From contig CAYMPH010000001.1 in NCBI GenBank assembly GCA_964392365.1, positions 310,001 through 374,000 of the forward strand: DNA of 64,000 nt. The letters are read 5' to 3'. The number at the start of each line of letters is the position of its first letter. The first letter of the stretch is position 1. Under the pieces are notes generated by a model. That model searched no databases and was not told the DNA's origin. It was given only the letters and a program-made list of their open reading frames with translations. This DNA is from CAYMPH01 sp964392365 (GTDB taxonomy: Bacteria; Spirochaetota; UBA4802; UBA5550). Positions 26,444 to 34,875 of this stretch are shown here, piece after piece. A program made the position numbers and the translations under genes.

Positions 26444-28258
26444 ATGTCAGAATCAAAGCGATATATCGACCTGGCTGGTCTATTAAATAAAAGCAGAGAT
26501 GAGAAAAAAACTCATCAGGTTGAGGAGATATTAAAGACTGATATAAATATTCACGAAAAGATTGAAAAAATCAAGGAAATTGATTTATCGGTTGAAGCGG
26601 ATGTATTAAATGAACAGCCGGGTGATTTCTTTTCTAATGACGGCGTTCCAGAAAAAAAAGATGAAACAGAATCTGAAAGTTTTATAAATGCAAAAAGAGC
26701 GGAAAAAAACAGGGAAACAATAAAATTACATATTAAAGAAAATGATTTTTTCAGCTTTATTTTTTCTGATTTCCGGAAAATAATTTCGTTTTCGCATAGA
26801 TGGGGAAGAAAAGAAGACATTATCCGGTACAGCTATTTTCCGCCGCGCATAAGAATCAACAGAAGAATCCAGGTTGTTTTTGAACAGACTACAATTAAGT
26901 TTGCAAATGAGCTCAAGCCGGTATTGAAAAAAGTTCTCAGCATCGGCTGGATGCATCTGGATAAGTTTGAATATAATCTCCTCGTGGTTTTTGACACTCT
27001 TTGTAATGTAGTTGTAGGCTTAAATTTCAGGCGCTATGATTTAACTAACTCTGATACTGTTGATAATATTCAGCTGATTGAAAATTTATTTCTTACCTGC
27101 AGAGCTGAATCAATTTATCCTATATTGATTTCATCTTCAATATCAAATGTTATTGATAAACATCCTGAATGGATGCTTGATAAAACAAGATATTCATCTA
27201 TAGCCCATAAAATTCTGGATCAGAAGCCGCTCAGGCCTTCATTATATAATATTATTTTAATATTAAACATGATAAAGTATAAAAGGTTTCTTGTTTTTGA
27301 TGATATTATAAAAAGAAATAAAATGGAAATTATTGCAAATTTTGATTTTGATGCTGATCATGAAGTGCGCATGAGAATCAATTCATTTGTTGCAATTAAA
27401 AAAAATGATCTTGAAACATGTATCAGGAAAAAAAATGATTTTGAAAAAATTTCCCGTTTTCTTGAATTTAATGATAAAGCCGGTCTTAATTATTTTTTTT
27501 TGGAAAAGCAGTATTCATCTTTCGGAACTCCGGCAAGAGTTCTATCTGAAGATAAGGAATTTCCGGCTGAATACCTTAATTATTTAAGCGGAATGTTTAT
27601 TAAGCATTATGAAGAAATCCTCTCCGGCCAGATTGAAGTTCAATCCGGGCGGAAAGTCAGAATTTTTGCTGCTGATTTTTTTCAGTTTGAAATATCTAAA
27701 ATGCGTCTTGAAAATGTTAAACTGGCAAAATATAATTATTTATTTAAAAAAATTTCGCGCGACAGATATCATGCAATTGTAAGCACAAGAAAATCCGGAA
27801 CTCAATCAGAAATCGAGCTGCTCCATATTTTATCAGAATTGCAGCTTCAGATGAAAAATATCTGCGAGAAATTAATTGCTGTAGTTACATCGCATGTCAG
27901 AAATTCTCAATCTGTTAAAAAGGAGGAAAATGCTGAAGAATTTGCTTTTTTATCGGATTCAAATGATAAAAATAAGCCGCTTACTCCGGGAGATCTGAAT
28001 AAAATGGATTGTGTTATTCCTTATTCTGATGAAAAAATTGAAGGGAATTTTTTCATCAGCGGCTTGACTGTTTCCAAAGTTTTGAATAATATAGTAAGTA
28101 CATGTTTATATTCCCAGGGCATAATGTCGGATAACGATTTTTTATCTGCAATCAGCTCTAGCCAGGGGGTTTATAAAGATATTTCAGCACTGGCGGAAAT
28201 TTTAAAAAGGGCAACAAGTGTTTCTGAATTTAAAAAAATAGAAAAATTGCTGATATGA
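26444..28258 (+). CDS. Hypothetical cytoplasmic protein, 604 aa
   Basis: No signal peptide, membrane helix or familiar motif. The first 90 residues are charged and probably disordered (DLAGLLNKSRDEKK; AEKNRETIKLHIKEN). The remainder is predominantly helical with some beta (YNLLVVFDTLCNVVVGLNF). ATG 26444 has a weak ribosome site. It is followed after 17 bp by another unknown protein, so the two are likely one operon. The disordered acidic N-terminus followed by a globular body would fit an adaptor or scaffold, but nothing directly supports a function. Confidence 0.78.
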   Translation: MSESKRYIDLAGLLNKSRDEKKTHQVEEILKTDINIHEKIEKIKEIDLSVEADVLNEQPGDFFSNDGVPEKKDETESESFINAKRAEKNRETIKLHIKENDFFSFIFSDFRKIISFSHRWGRKEDIIRYSYFPPRIRINRRIQVVFEQTTIKFANELKPVLKKVLSIGWMHLDKFEYNLLVVFDTLCNVVVGLNFRRYDLTNSDTVDNIQLIENLFLTCRAESIYPILISSSISNVIDKHPEWMLDKTRYSSIAHKILDQKPLRPSLYNIILILNMIKYKRFLVFDDIIKRNKMEIIANFDFDADHEVRMRINSFVAIKKNDLETCIRKKNDFEKISRFLEFNDKAGLNYFFLEKQYSSFGTPARVLSEDKEFPAEYLNYLSGMFIKHYEEILSGQIEVQSGRKVRIFAADFFQFEISKMRLENVKLAKYNYLFKKISRDRYHAIVSTRKSGTQSEIELLHILSELQLQMKNICEKLIAVVTSHVRNSQSVKKEENAEEFAFLSDSNDKNKPLTPGDLNKMDCVIPYSDEKIEGNFFISGLTVSKVLNNIVSTCLYSQGIMSDNDFLSAISSSQGVYKDISALAEILKRATSVSEFKKIEKLLI

Positions 28259-28275
28259 TTTTTTAAAGGGATAAT

Positions 28276-28887
28276 ATGAGTGTTAATCACGAAACTGTGA
28301 AAATTAATTTTTCAGAAGGTGAAATTTCCCGCATATTGAATTATGCAGATAAAAAATATTCATCCGGCCATTGGGGCGGCGGTTCATTTTATACTCCGGA
28401 GGAGCAGGGGCTTGTTGATCTTTTCGGGAAGCAGGATAAAGCAATTGAGCTTTCCCTGTTTAATATAAAAATTATCTGCAACTGGATAAGGGAATTTACA
28501 AAGCAGGGGTATATGCTGTCTGCAGAAGATATTTCAGTGCTGCAGAAATTTTATAAAAAAATCAAATCCTTATATGAAAAACGTAAATTGAAATATCAGA
28601 AAATTTCAGAAGAATATGAAAAAGAAAAAAAAGGCATACTGGATACTTTAAAAGGTTTCAAAGAAGGAAAAACAATTCCGGTTAAAGTCATTTCAATCTT
28701 AAAAAAGAAAGCGGAACTTTTCGATCAGGAATATGCTGAAAATAAAAATGCAGATGCTGAATTTTTAACTGCTGAAATTACCAGATATTTTCTTCTTGAG
28801 AATAATTTATTCACAGCAAGACTCAATATGATTTCAGATGTTCTGGAATTGCTTGAAGTTATGCTGCCTGCTGCATATAGGGAATAA
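28276..28887 (+). CDS. Hypothetical helical protein, 203 aa
   Basis: ATG 28276 follows AAAGGG, 17 bp after the preceding unknown gene. The central part is strongly coiled-coil (IKSLYEKRKLKYQKISEEYE). No signal peptide, membrane segment or known domain. The N-terminus contains a glycine-rich stretch (SGHWGGGSFYTPEEQG). Probably functions with the 604-aa neighbour, judging only by arrangement. Confidence 0.75.
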   Translation: MSVNHETVKINFSEGEISRILNYADKKYSSGHWGGGSFYTPEEQGLVDLFGKQDKAIELSLFNIKIICNWIREFTKQGYMLSAEDISVLQKFYKKIKSLYEKRKLKYQKISEEYEKEKKGILDTLKGFKEGKTIPVKVISILKKKAELFDQEYAENKNADAEFLTAEITRYFLLENNLFTARLNMISDVLELLEVMLPAAYRE

Positions 28888-28902
28888 TTTTTTTAACAGC
28901 AT

Positions 28903-29024
28903 CCGGATTTTTCGGAAAGTGATGCTAAAGCAAGAATTTCACCTCGTTCCCGCTTCACTCAAAAGGGGTGAGCATGGTATAAAGTTCTTAGACATCAGAA
29001 ATTTTATTTTTCCGGAAAATCCGG
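28903..29024. repeat. 122-bp inverted-repeat-bounded intergenic element
   Basis: CCGGATTTTTCGGAA (28903-28917) and TTCCGGAAAATCCGG (29010-29024) are inverted copies with one mismatch. The interior is non-coding. It occupies most of the gap between two co-directional genes. Possible degenerate MITE or a long-range RNA hairpin. Confidence 0.4.
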
Positions 29025-29073
29025 GAATAGCTGAGAATATTTTAAATTAAATAAAAAAATATAAGGCGGGAAC

Positions 29074-29994
29074 ATGAAATATAAAAAGCCTGTCATAATT
29101 ATTCTGATCGTGCTTGCAGGACTTATAATTCTGCCTCCATTTATCTACTGGTCAGGCGTAAATATATTAAATAAAACAAACGGCACAATTGTTTCCGGTG
29201 GTGAAAAACGGAACTACCTCATTCATATTCCAAAAAGCTATACCGGCGAAAAGCCTGTGCCTCTGGTTTTATGTTTTCACGGATTTGCAGATTGGCCTTC
29301 ACACCAGATGGAAATGTCCGGGTGGACCAGCCTTGCTGACAGGGAAGGATTTATTGCAGTTTTTCCTGAGGGAAAAGGATTTCCCCGCCGCTGGAGGTCA
29401 AAGGGAAAATATGGTAGCGGGCTTGATGATGATCCTCAGAAGGACGTGACTTTTGTTTCGGAACTTATAGATAATTTATCCTCAAAATATAGAATTGATC
29501 CCAAAAGAATTTATGCAAACGGACTGTCAAACGGCGGAGGGATGTCGCACCTGCTGGCTTGTAAACTGTCGAACCGGATTGCGGCAATTGCAGGTGTTGC
29601 CGGTGCTTATTCATTCGACTCTGGAGAGTGTAAACCTTTAAGGCCGGTTCCATTTATGATTTTCCACGGAACTGCAGATAAAATTGTTCCTTATAATGGC
29701 GGGATATCAGGCCAATTTACCTTGCCGGATATAAACGGATTTGCATCCCGCTGGGCAGAGCACAATGGCTGTTCTGAAAAAATTTCATCATCTGTATCGA
29801 CAAATGTGTCGCGCATGGAATACACTTCCTGCCGCAGCAATGCTGATGTTGTAGTCTACACTATCACTGGCGGAGGACACACATGGCCTGGCGGAAAACC
29901 TATGCCGGAATTTATAGCCGGCAAAACAACAGATGAAATCAACGCTACAGAACTTATCTGGAAGTTTTTCAAATCTGTTTCTTCGCATAATTAA
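29074..29994 (+). CDS. Exported PHB depolymerase / feruloyl esterase-like hydrolase
   Basis: A 306-aa protein with an N-terminal hydrophobic segment (VIIILIVLAGLIILPPFIY), either anchor or signal. It has the LpqC/poly(3-hydroxybutyrate) depolymerase pattern: YLIHIPKSY, VLCFHGFADWP oxyanion site, nucleophile GLSNGGGMSHLLAC (S152), MIFHGTADKIVPYNGG (acid) and TITGGGHTWPGG (histidine). The triad is complete. Family members hydrolyse polyesters, feruloyl esters or acetylxylan; the exact substrate is undetermined. Isolated gene. Confidence 0.88.
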   Translation: MKYKKPVIIILIVLAGLIILPPFIYWSGVNILNKTNGTIVSGGEKRNYLIHIPKSYTGEKPVPLVLCFHGFADWPSHQMEMSGWTSLADREGFIAVFPEGKGFPRRWRSKGKYGSGLDDDPQKDVTFVSELIDNLSSKYRIDPKRIYANGLSNGGGMSHLLACKLSNRIAAIAGVAGAYSFDSGECKPLRPVPFMIFHGTADKIVPYNGGISGQFTLPDINGFASRWAEHNGCSEKISSSVSTNVSRMEYTSCRSNADVVVYTITGGGHTWPGGKPMPEFIAGKTTDEINATELIWKFFKSVSSHN

Positions 29995-30212
29995 TATTTC
30001 ATGGTATTCAGTCTTCAGAAAAAAGTATTATCTTGCGGGATTTACATTTGAGATCTCCGGTGTTTCTTTGTGATTTTATTGTTGACTGAGATTCTAATAG
30101 AGTATGTCCTATTCAGCAATATAATATTATTAATAATGTCACTTCATCAGATTTGGCAATAATTATATTCCTTCTGATGAATAAAAGATTTAAACCAAAG
30201 GAGGATTAAATC

Positions 30213-32750
30213 TTGTCAGCTGAAAACAATAAAACAATCCTTCTTGTGGAAGATGAAGCCATATTGGCAATGTCTGAAAAGAAAGCTCTCGAAAAATACG
30301 GATATAATATCATTATTGTTAATTCCGGCGAAGAAGCAATAGAAACTGTAAAAAACACACCTGACGTAAATCTCATTCTAATGGATATTGACTTAGGAAA
30401 AGGAATAGACGGAACTGAAGCTGCAGCCCGGATTTTGAAAGACCATGACATTCCTGTGGTCTTTTGTTCAAGCCACACAGAACCTGAAATTGTTGATAAA
30501 ACTGAAAAAATTACCTCATACGGTTATGTGGTCAAGAGTTCAAGCAATACTGTTCTTGATGCATCAATAAAAATGGCGTTTAAGCTTTTTAATTCCAACA
30601 TTAAATTAACAAACGAACTATCCCATCGCAGGCAGATGGAAGAAGACCTCATAAAAAGTGAGGGAAAATATCGCGGCATTATAGATTCTTCTCCAATGGG
30701 CATTCACCAGTATGAACTGAAAAAAGACGGGAAACTGATATTTATTGGTGCTAATCCTGCAGCTGATAAAATTCTTGGAGTTGATAATTCTATTTTTATC
30801 GGTAAAACGATTGAAGAAGCGTTTCCGCCTCTTGCGAATACCGAGGTTCCTGCCAGGTATAAAGAGGTAGCAAAAACCGGTATTCAATGGCATACAGAAC
30901 AGATTGATTATGCTGATGAAAAAATCCGGGGAGCTTTTTATGTTTCGGCATTCAGGACTGCTGAAAATACTATGGCAGCAAATTTTCTGGACATTACCGA
31001 GCTTAAGAAGGCAGAAGAATCTATAAAATCAGCCGAAGCCCTTTATCAGAATCTCGTGGAAACATCCCAGGATCTAATATGGCAGTGTGACTCAGAAGGC
31101 AGATACACATATCTGAACCCTGCATGGGAAGAAATATTCGGCTATAAGATTGAAGAAATGCTCGGCAAAAAGTTTTCCGATTTTCAAAGCCCTGTATTGG
31201 CTGATCGGGGCATGCAGGAACATGCAAAATTGCTGCAGGGGAATATTCTAAAGGGCTATGAGACAATTCATATCGGCAAAAACGGCAAAGAAATCCATCT
31301 GGTTTTTAATGCCAAGTTACTAACAGATAAACATGGTAATAAAACCGGAACATGCGGAACTGCCTATGACATCACCGAACGGAAGAATTCAGAAAAGGCA
31401 TTGAAAGAAAACAATGAACTCCTTTTATTATTTATAAAAAACTCGCCCATTTATACCTATATCAAGGAAGTGACACCCGCCGAAAGCAGGATTATTATGG
31501 CCAGTGAGAACTATCAGGAGTTGATAGGCATTCCCTGGACTCATATTATCGGCAGGACGATGGAGGAGATGTTTCCGCCAGAAGTTGCCTCAAAATTTAC
31601 CGCGGATGATATTGCTGTTGCATTCGGGGGTAATGTGGTCAAACTTGATGAGGATCTTAACGACCGTACCTATTCTACTATAAAATTTCCATTCACCCTT
31701 GGAGAAAAAAAACTTACAGCTGGTTACTCAATCGACATCACCGAACGCAAACAGGCCCAGGAAGCTCTGCGAGAAAGCGAGAATAAATATAAATTGCTAT
31801 TCGACAAAGCCGGAGATGCGATTTTTATTCATGATGAAAATGCAAATATTCTGGCAGTTAACTATATTGCCTACGAAAAACTTGGATACACTCACGATGA
31901 ATTAATTGCAAAAACCGGCGACCAGATTGACTCCCCGGAAGAAGCCACTCACATGCCGGGTCGGATTGCTCAGTTGATGGAGCACGGCAGTATCTCTTTT
32001 GAGACTATTCATCAATGCAAGGACGGATCACTGTTTCCCGTTGAGGTGCACGCACAAAGAATAGTTTGGAATAACAAACCAGCTGTAATGAGTATGTGCC
32101 GGGACATCTCAGATCGCAAAAAGGCAGAGGAAGAGATAAAGAAACAGCTATCCGAAAAAGAAACACTCCTTAGAGAAGTTCACCATCGCATAAAAAATAA
32201 TATTGCTTCAATTGAAGGCCTTCTGTCATTGCAGGCTGAATCTACTTCAAGCAACGAAGTTAAAATCGCATTACAGGATGCTGTAACCCGCGTTCAGAGT
32301 ATGCGAGTTCTTTATGAAAAGTTATTAATAAGCAGTGATTATTATGAAGTTTCCATTAAAGATTATATTGAAAGCCTGATTGATTCGTTTATCGAAGTAT
32401 TTCCTGAAAGCAAAAAGATAATTATTGAAAAACGGATTATGGATTTTAATCTTAATTCAAAAGAAATGATTCCTGTGGGTATTATAATAAATGAGTTAAT
32501 AACGAATATTATGAAATATGCCTTTATCGGCAGAGATAGCGGTCTGATAAAAATTTCACTTGATAAAAAGGAAAATCATGTGGCTTTAACTATTCAGGAT
32601 AATGGTATTGGACTTCCTGAAGAATTTGATATGAATAAATCAACCGGATTCGGTCTTATGATTGTCAGGATGCTTGTTCAGCAATTAAGTGGTACTTATA
32701 CTATTGAAAGCAATAAAGGTACAAGGAGCATTCTTAAATTTGATATATAA
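30213..32750 (+). CDS. Receiver - multi-PAS - HisKA_2 hybrid sensor kinase
   Basis: An 845-aa soluble hybrid. The start is TTG 30213, fixed by a perfect AAAGGAGG eight bases before it and by the immediate start of the receiver domain (ILLVEDEAILAMSEKK; phospho-acceptor D58 in LMDIDLGKG). Four PAS domains follow (about 150-270, 275-395, 400-510, 515-640), several ending in the DITERK-type PAC motif. The kinase core has LREVHHRIKNN (H657/H658), NELITNIMKYAF and IQDNGIGLPEEFD. No transmembrane helix, so it senses cytoplasmic signals. An N-terminal receiver means it can itself be a phosphorelay target. No adjacent output regulator. Confidence 0.92.
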   Translation: MSAENNKTILLVEDEAILAMSEKKALEKYGYNIIIVNSGEEAIETVKNTPDVNLILMDIDLGKGIDGTEAAARILKDHDIPVVFCSSHTEPEIVDKTEKITSYGYVVKSSSNTVLDASIKMAFKLFNSNIKLTNELSHRRQMEEDLIKSEGKYRGIIDSSPMGIHQYELKKDGKLIFIGANPAADKILGVDNSIFIGKTIEEAFPPLANTEVPARYKEVAKTGIQWHTEQIDYADEKIRGAFYVSAFRTAENTMAANFLDITELKKAEESIKSAEALYQNLVETSQDLIWQCDSEGRYTYLNPAWEEIFGYKIEEMLGKKFSDFQSPVLADRGMQEHAKLLQGNILKGYETIHIGKNGKEIHLVFNAKLLTDKHGNKTGTCGTAYDITERKNSEKALKENNELLLLFIKNSPIYTYIKEVTPAESRIIMASENYQELIGIPWTHIIGRTMEEMFPPEVASKFTADDIAVAFGGNVVKLDEDLNDRTYSTIKFPFTLGEKKLTAGYSIDITERKQAQEALRESENKYKLLFDKAGDAIFIHDENANILAVNYIAYEKLGYTHDELIAKTGDQIDSPEEATHMPGRIAQLMEHGSISFETIHQCKDGSLFPVEVHAQRIVWNNKPAVMSMCRDISDRKKAEEEIKKQLSEKETLLREVHHRIKNNIASIEGLLSLQAESTSSNEVKIALQDAVTRVQSMRVLYEKLLISSDYYEVSIKDYIESLIDSFIEVFPESKKIIIEKRIMDFNLNSKEMIPVGIIINELITNIMKYAFIGRDSGLIKISLDKKENHVALTIQDNGIGLPEEFDMNKSTGFGLMIVRMLVQQLSGTYTIESNKGTRSILKFDI

Positions 32751-32889
32751 TTCAGTTTGCAGATGCATTCATAATATTCAAACAATATAAAATTTCCCTG
32801 AAAGAAAATTATTGATAGACGAAACTTAGATTTATCTATAAATTGAAATAATTACAGATTTTAGATAAAATTTTTAAGGCAGGTTATAC

Positions 32890-33774
32890 ATGAAAAATAA
32901 AAAGACATTATTCGCCTTTTTTTCTGCTTTTTTAATATCTTCAACAATTCTTTTTGCGCAGGGCCAGCCTTTAGCAGATATAAAAGATCCTGATAAAAAA
33001 ACAGAAAAAAAAGCAGAAAAGGTAATTGGCCTCAGCTTTATAGCTGAGATCGGTTTCCTTGCTGTTCTTGATCACAAGATTCAGTTCGGAAAAGCTAACC
33101 AGTATTTCAACTACGTGACTGAAGGCGGGCAGAATACTCTTAATTTTTTTGGACGCTTAAGCGCTGATATGTTTATTAAAAAAAATCACGTTCTCACTTT
33201 TTTATATCAGCCTCTTGAAATAAATGGTCAGGAGAAGCTGACTCGTGCTGTAACAATGGGAAGTGTAAATTTTGCAATTAATGAGGTTGTAAAAACCCGT
33301 TACAGCTTTCCTTTTTACAGATTAACATATATGTATGATTTTATTGATGATGAAAAACTTGAAGTTGCCCTTGGATTGGGTCTTCAGATCAGAAATGCTA
33401 CAATTGAATTTTCATCATTAACTACCCCTGCAAATTCTTATGTTACAGCAAATATAGGCCCGGTTCCTTTAATCAGATTCAGAGTAAAATATGTATTCTC
33501 TTCAGGATTCCTGCTCGGAACTGATTTGGCAGGCTTCTACGCCCCGATCAGCGTTTTAAATGGAGGCGACAAGGAGATTGAAGGAGCTATTGCTGATCTC
33601 AGCATATTTACAGGCTATAGAATGAACAACAACTTTGACTTTTTCCTTAATGTCCGCTATCTCGGAGGTGGAGCAGCAGGTTTCGGAAGTCCTGGCACTC
33701 AGAATCCTGACGGATATACTAAAAACTGGCTGCACTTTATGTCTGTATCACTTGGAGTAAGTTTAAATCTTTAA
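32890..33774 (+). CDS. Putative outer-membrane beta-barrel protein
   Basis: A 294-aa protein with signal peptide (FAFFSAFLISSTILFAQG). After a short charged linker (DPDKKTEKKAEK), the mature chain alternates polar and hydrophobic residues, with repeated aromatic-ended segments (HVLTFLYQPLEI; FPFYRLTYMYDF) and a C-terminal SVSLGVSLNL strand, typical of outer-membrane barrels. No specific family recognised. A terminator follows, so it is a single-gene unit. Confidence 0.75.
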   Translation: MKNKKTLFAFFSAFLISSTILFAQGQPLADIKDPDKKTEKKAEKVIGLSFIAEIGFLAVLDHKIQFGKANQYFNYVTEGGQNTLNFFGRLSADMFIKKNHVLTFLYQPLEINGQEKLTRAVTMGSVNFAINEVVKTRYSFPFYRLTYMYDFIDDEKLEVALGLGLQIRNATIEFSSLTTPANSYVTANIGPVPLIRFRVKYVFSSGFLLGTDLAGFYAPISVLNGGDKEIEGAIADLSIFTGYRMNNNFDFFLNVRYLGGGAAGFGSPGTQNPDGYTKNWLHFMSVSLGVSLNL

Positions 33775-33786
33775 TTAAAAATATAC

Positions 33787-33809
33787 TACCCGGCTCAATT
33801 TGCCGGGTA
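33787..33809 (+). terminator. Hairpin terminator after the outer-membrane protein gene
   Basis: TACCCGGC / GCCGGGTA perfect 8-bp stem with 7-nt loop, 13 bases after the stop codon. The following T-run is weak (AGTTAATTTGATTT). Confidence 0.7.
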
Positions 33810-33888
33810 AGTTAATTTGATTTGCATTCTTTTCTGGCAAAAGGAAAATAAAGAATAATTTCAGATTTCAGAAAAATTGAGGTTAGAT

Positions 33889-34437
33889 ATGAATATGCCA
33901 ATAGAAAAAATTTACCTGCTTATAATTAATGTTCTGGGCGGTGCAGCTGTTCTTGGAAGCTATGTTTATGGAATTAAAACACATACTGATGCAGGAATAA
34001 TTTTATGGGGTAATGTGCCTTTGCAGCTGAAAACATTTTATAATATTTCAATGCTGACAGCAGCTGCAGGATATTTTCTTTTTACCTATTTCATAATGTT
34101 TGCTCTGAATCCCGGTGAAGTTAAGATCGCAGGCAGGTTTTCGTATAATTTTTTTCTATGGATATACGCAGTCATTCTGATTTTTTCAGCTTTCTGGATG
34201 CCGTTAACATTTTATATGAATGACAATCCTTCCATGTTTATATGGATATTAATCCGGATTGTTCTTTTAACTGTCGGACTTGGATCATTATTATTATTTG
34301 CAGCTTTAATATATGTTCAGCCTCAGACTCCGTTGTGGTCTCATCGTGCAGCGCTTGCTGGAGCAGCAGCATTTTGTCTTCAGACAGCAGTACTTGACGC
34401 TCTGGTCTGGACTTATTATTATCCTGTAAAAGGCTGA
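33889..34437 (+). CDS. Hypothetical polytopic membrane protein, 182 aa
   Basis: I chose ATG 33889 because GAGG (33879-33882) lies six bases ahead; an in-frame TTG at 33877 overlaps that site. Five hydrophobic segments can be seen (around IYLLIINVLGGAAVLGSYV, AAAGYFLFTYFIMFAL, FLWIYAVILIFSAFW, ILIRIVLLTVGLGSLLL, and LAGAAAFCLQTAVLDALVW). No motif identifies a substrate. It is 21 bp upstream of a DUF2177-like membrane gene, so they are probably in one operon. Confidence 0.75.
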   Translation: MNMPIEKIYLLIINVLGGAAVLGSYVYGIKTHTDAGIILWGNVPLQLKTFYNISMLTAAAGYFLFTYFIMFALNPGEVKIAGRFSYNFFLWIYAVILIFSAFWMPLTFYMNDNPSMFIWILIRIVLLTVGLGSLLLFAALIYVQPQTPLWSHRAALAGAAAFCLQTAVLDALVWTYYYPVKG

Positions 34438-34458
34438 TATTATAAAAGGAGTTTATCT

Positions 34459-34875
34459 ATGTTACATTTTCTAAAAGTATATTTTACAATTCTTCCTATT
34501 ATGGCAGTAATAGATTTTTTATGGCTTGGCGTACTCATGGCGGATTTCTACAAAATCGAATTGGGAACTCTCGCAAGAAAAAGCGGCAACAGCCTTGATC
34601 CTATCATCTGGCCGATAATTCTTATTTATATTATCATGCCTCTCGGTATTCTGCTTTTTGTTTTGCCTAAAATTTCAGCTGATAATGCCCTGCTGTCATC
34701 TCTGGGGTGGGGTTTTATTTACGGCGTGTTTCTATTTGGAATTTACGATCTCACTAATTTATCTCTTTTAAACAACTGGTCTTTTAAAATGTCCATGATT
34801 GATATGGTCTGGGGCGGCACCATAAATGCAGTAATGTCATACGTCGCTTTCAATTTTAATAAGTTTTATAATTGA
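34459..34875 (+). CDS. DUF2177-like membrane protein
   Basis: A 138-aa protein with four transmembrane helices and the DUF2177 features FLWLGVLMADFYKIELG near the N-terminus and YGVFLFGIYDLTNLS in the middle. Family function unknown. AAAAGGAG precedes ATG 34459. Its stop shares one base (TGATG) with the following ligase fusion, indicating translational coupling. Confidence 0.82.
   Translation: MLHFLKVYFTILPIMAVIDFLWLGVLMADFYKIELGTLARKSGNSLDPIIWPIILIYIIMPLGILLFVLPKISADNALLSSLGWGFIYGVFLFGIYDLTNLSLLNNWSFKMSMIDMVWGGTINAVMSYVAFNFNKFYN

Noticed and set aside
29995..30212. Search for a promoter or small gene in the gap before the hybrid kinase
   Set aside because: Only a partial TTGACT without a credible -10; no frame with a ribosome site.
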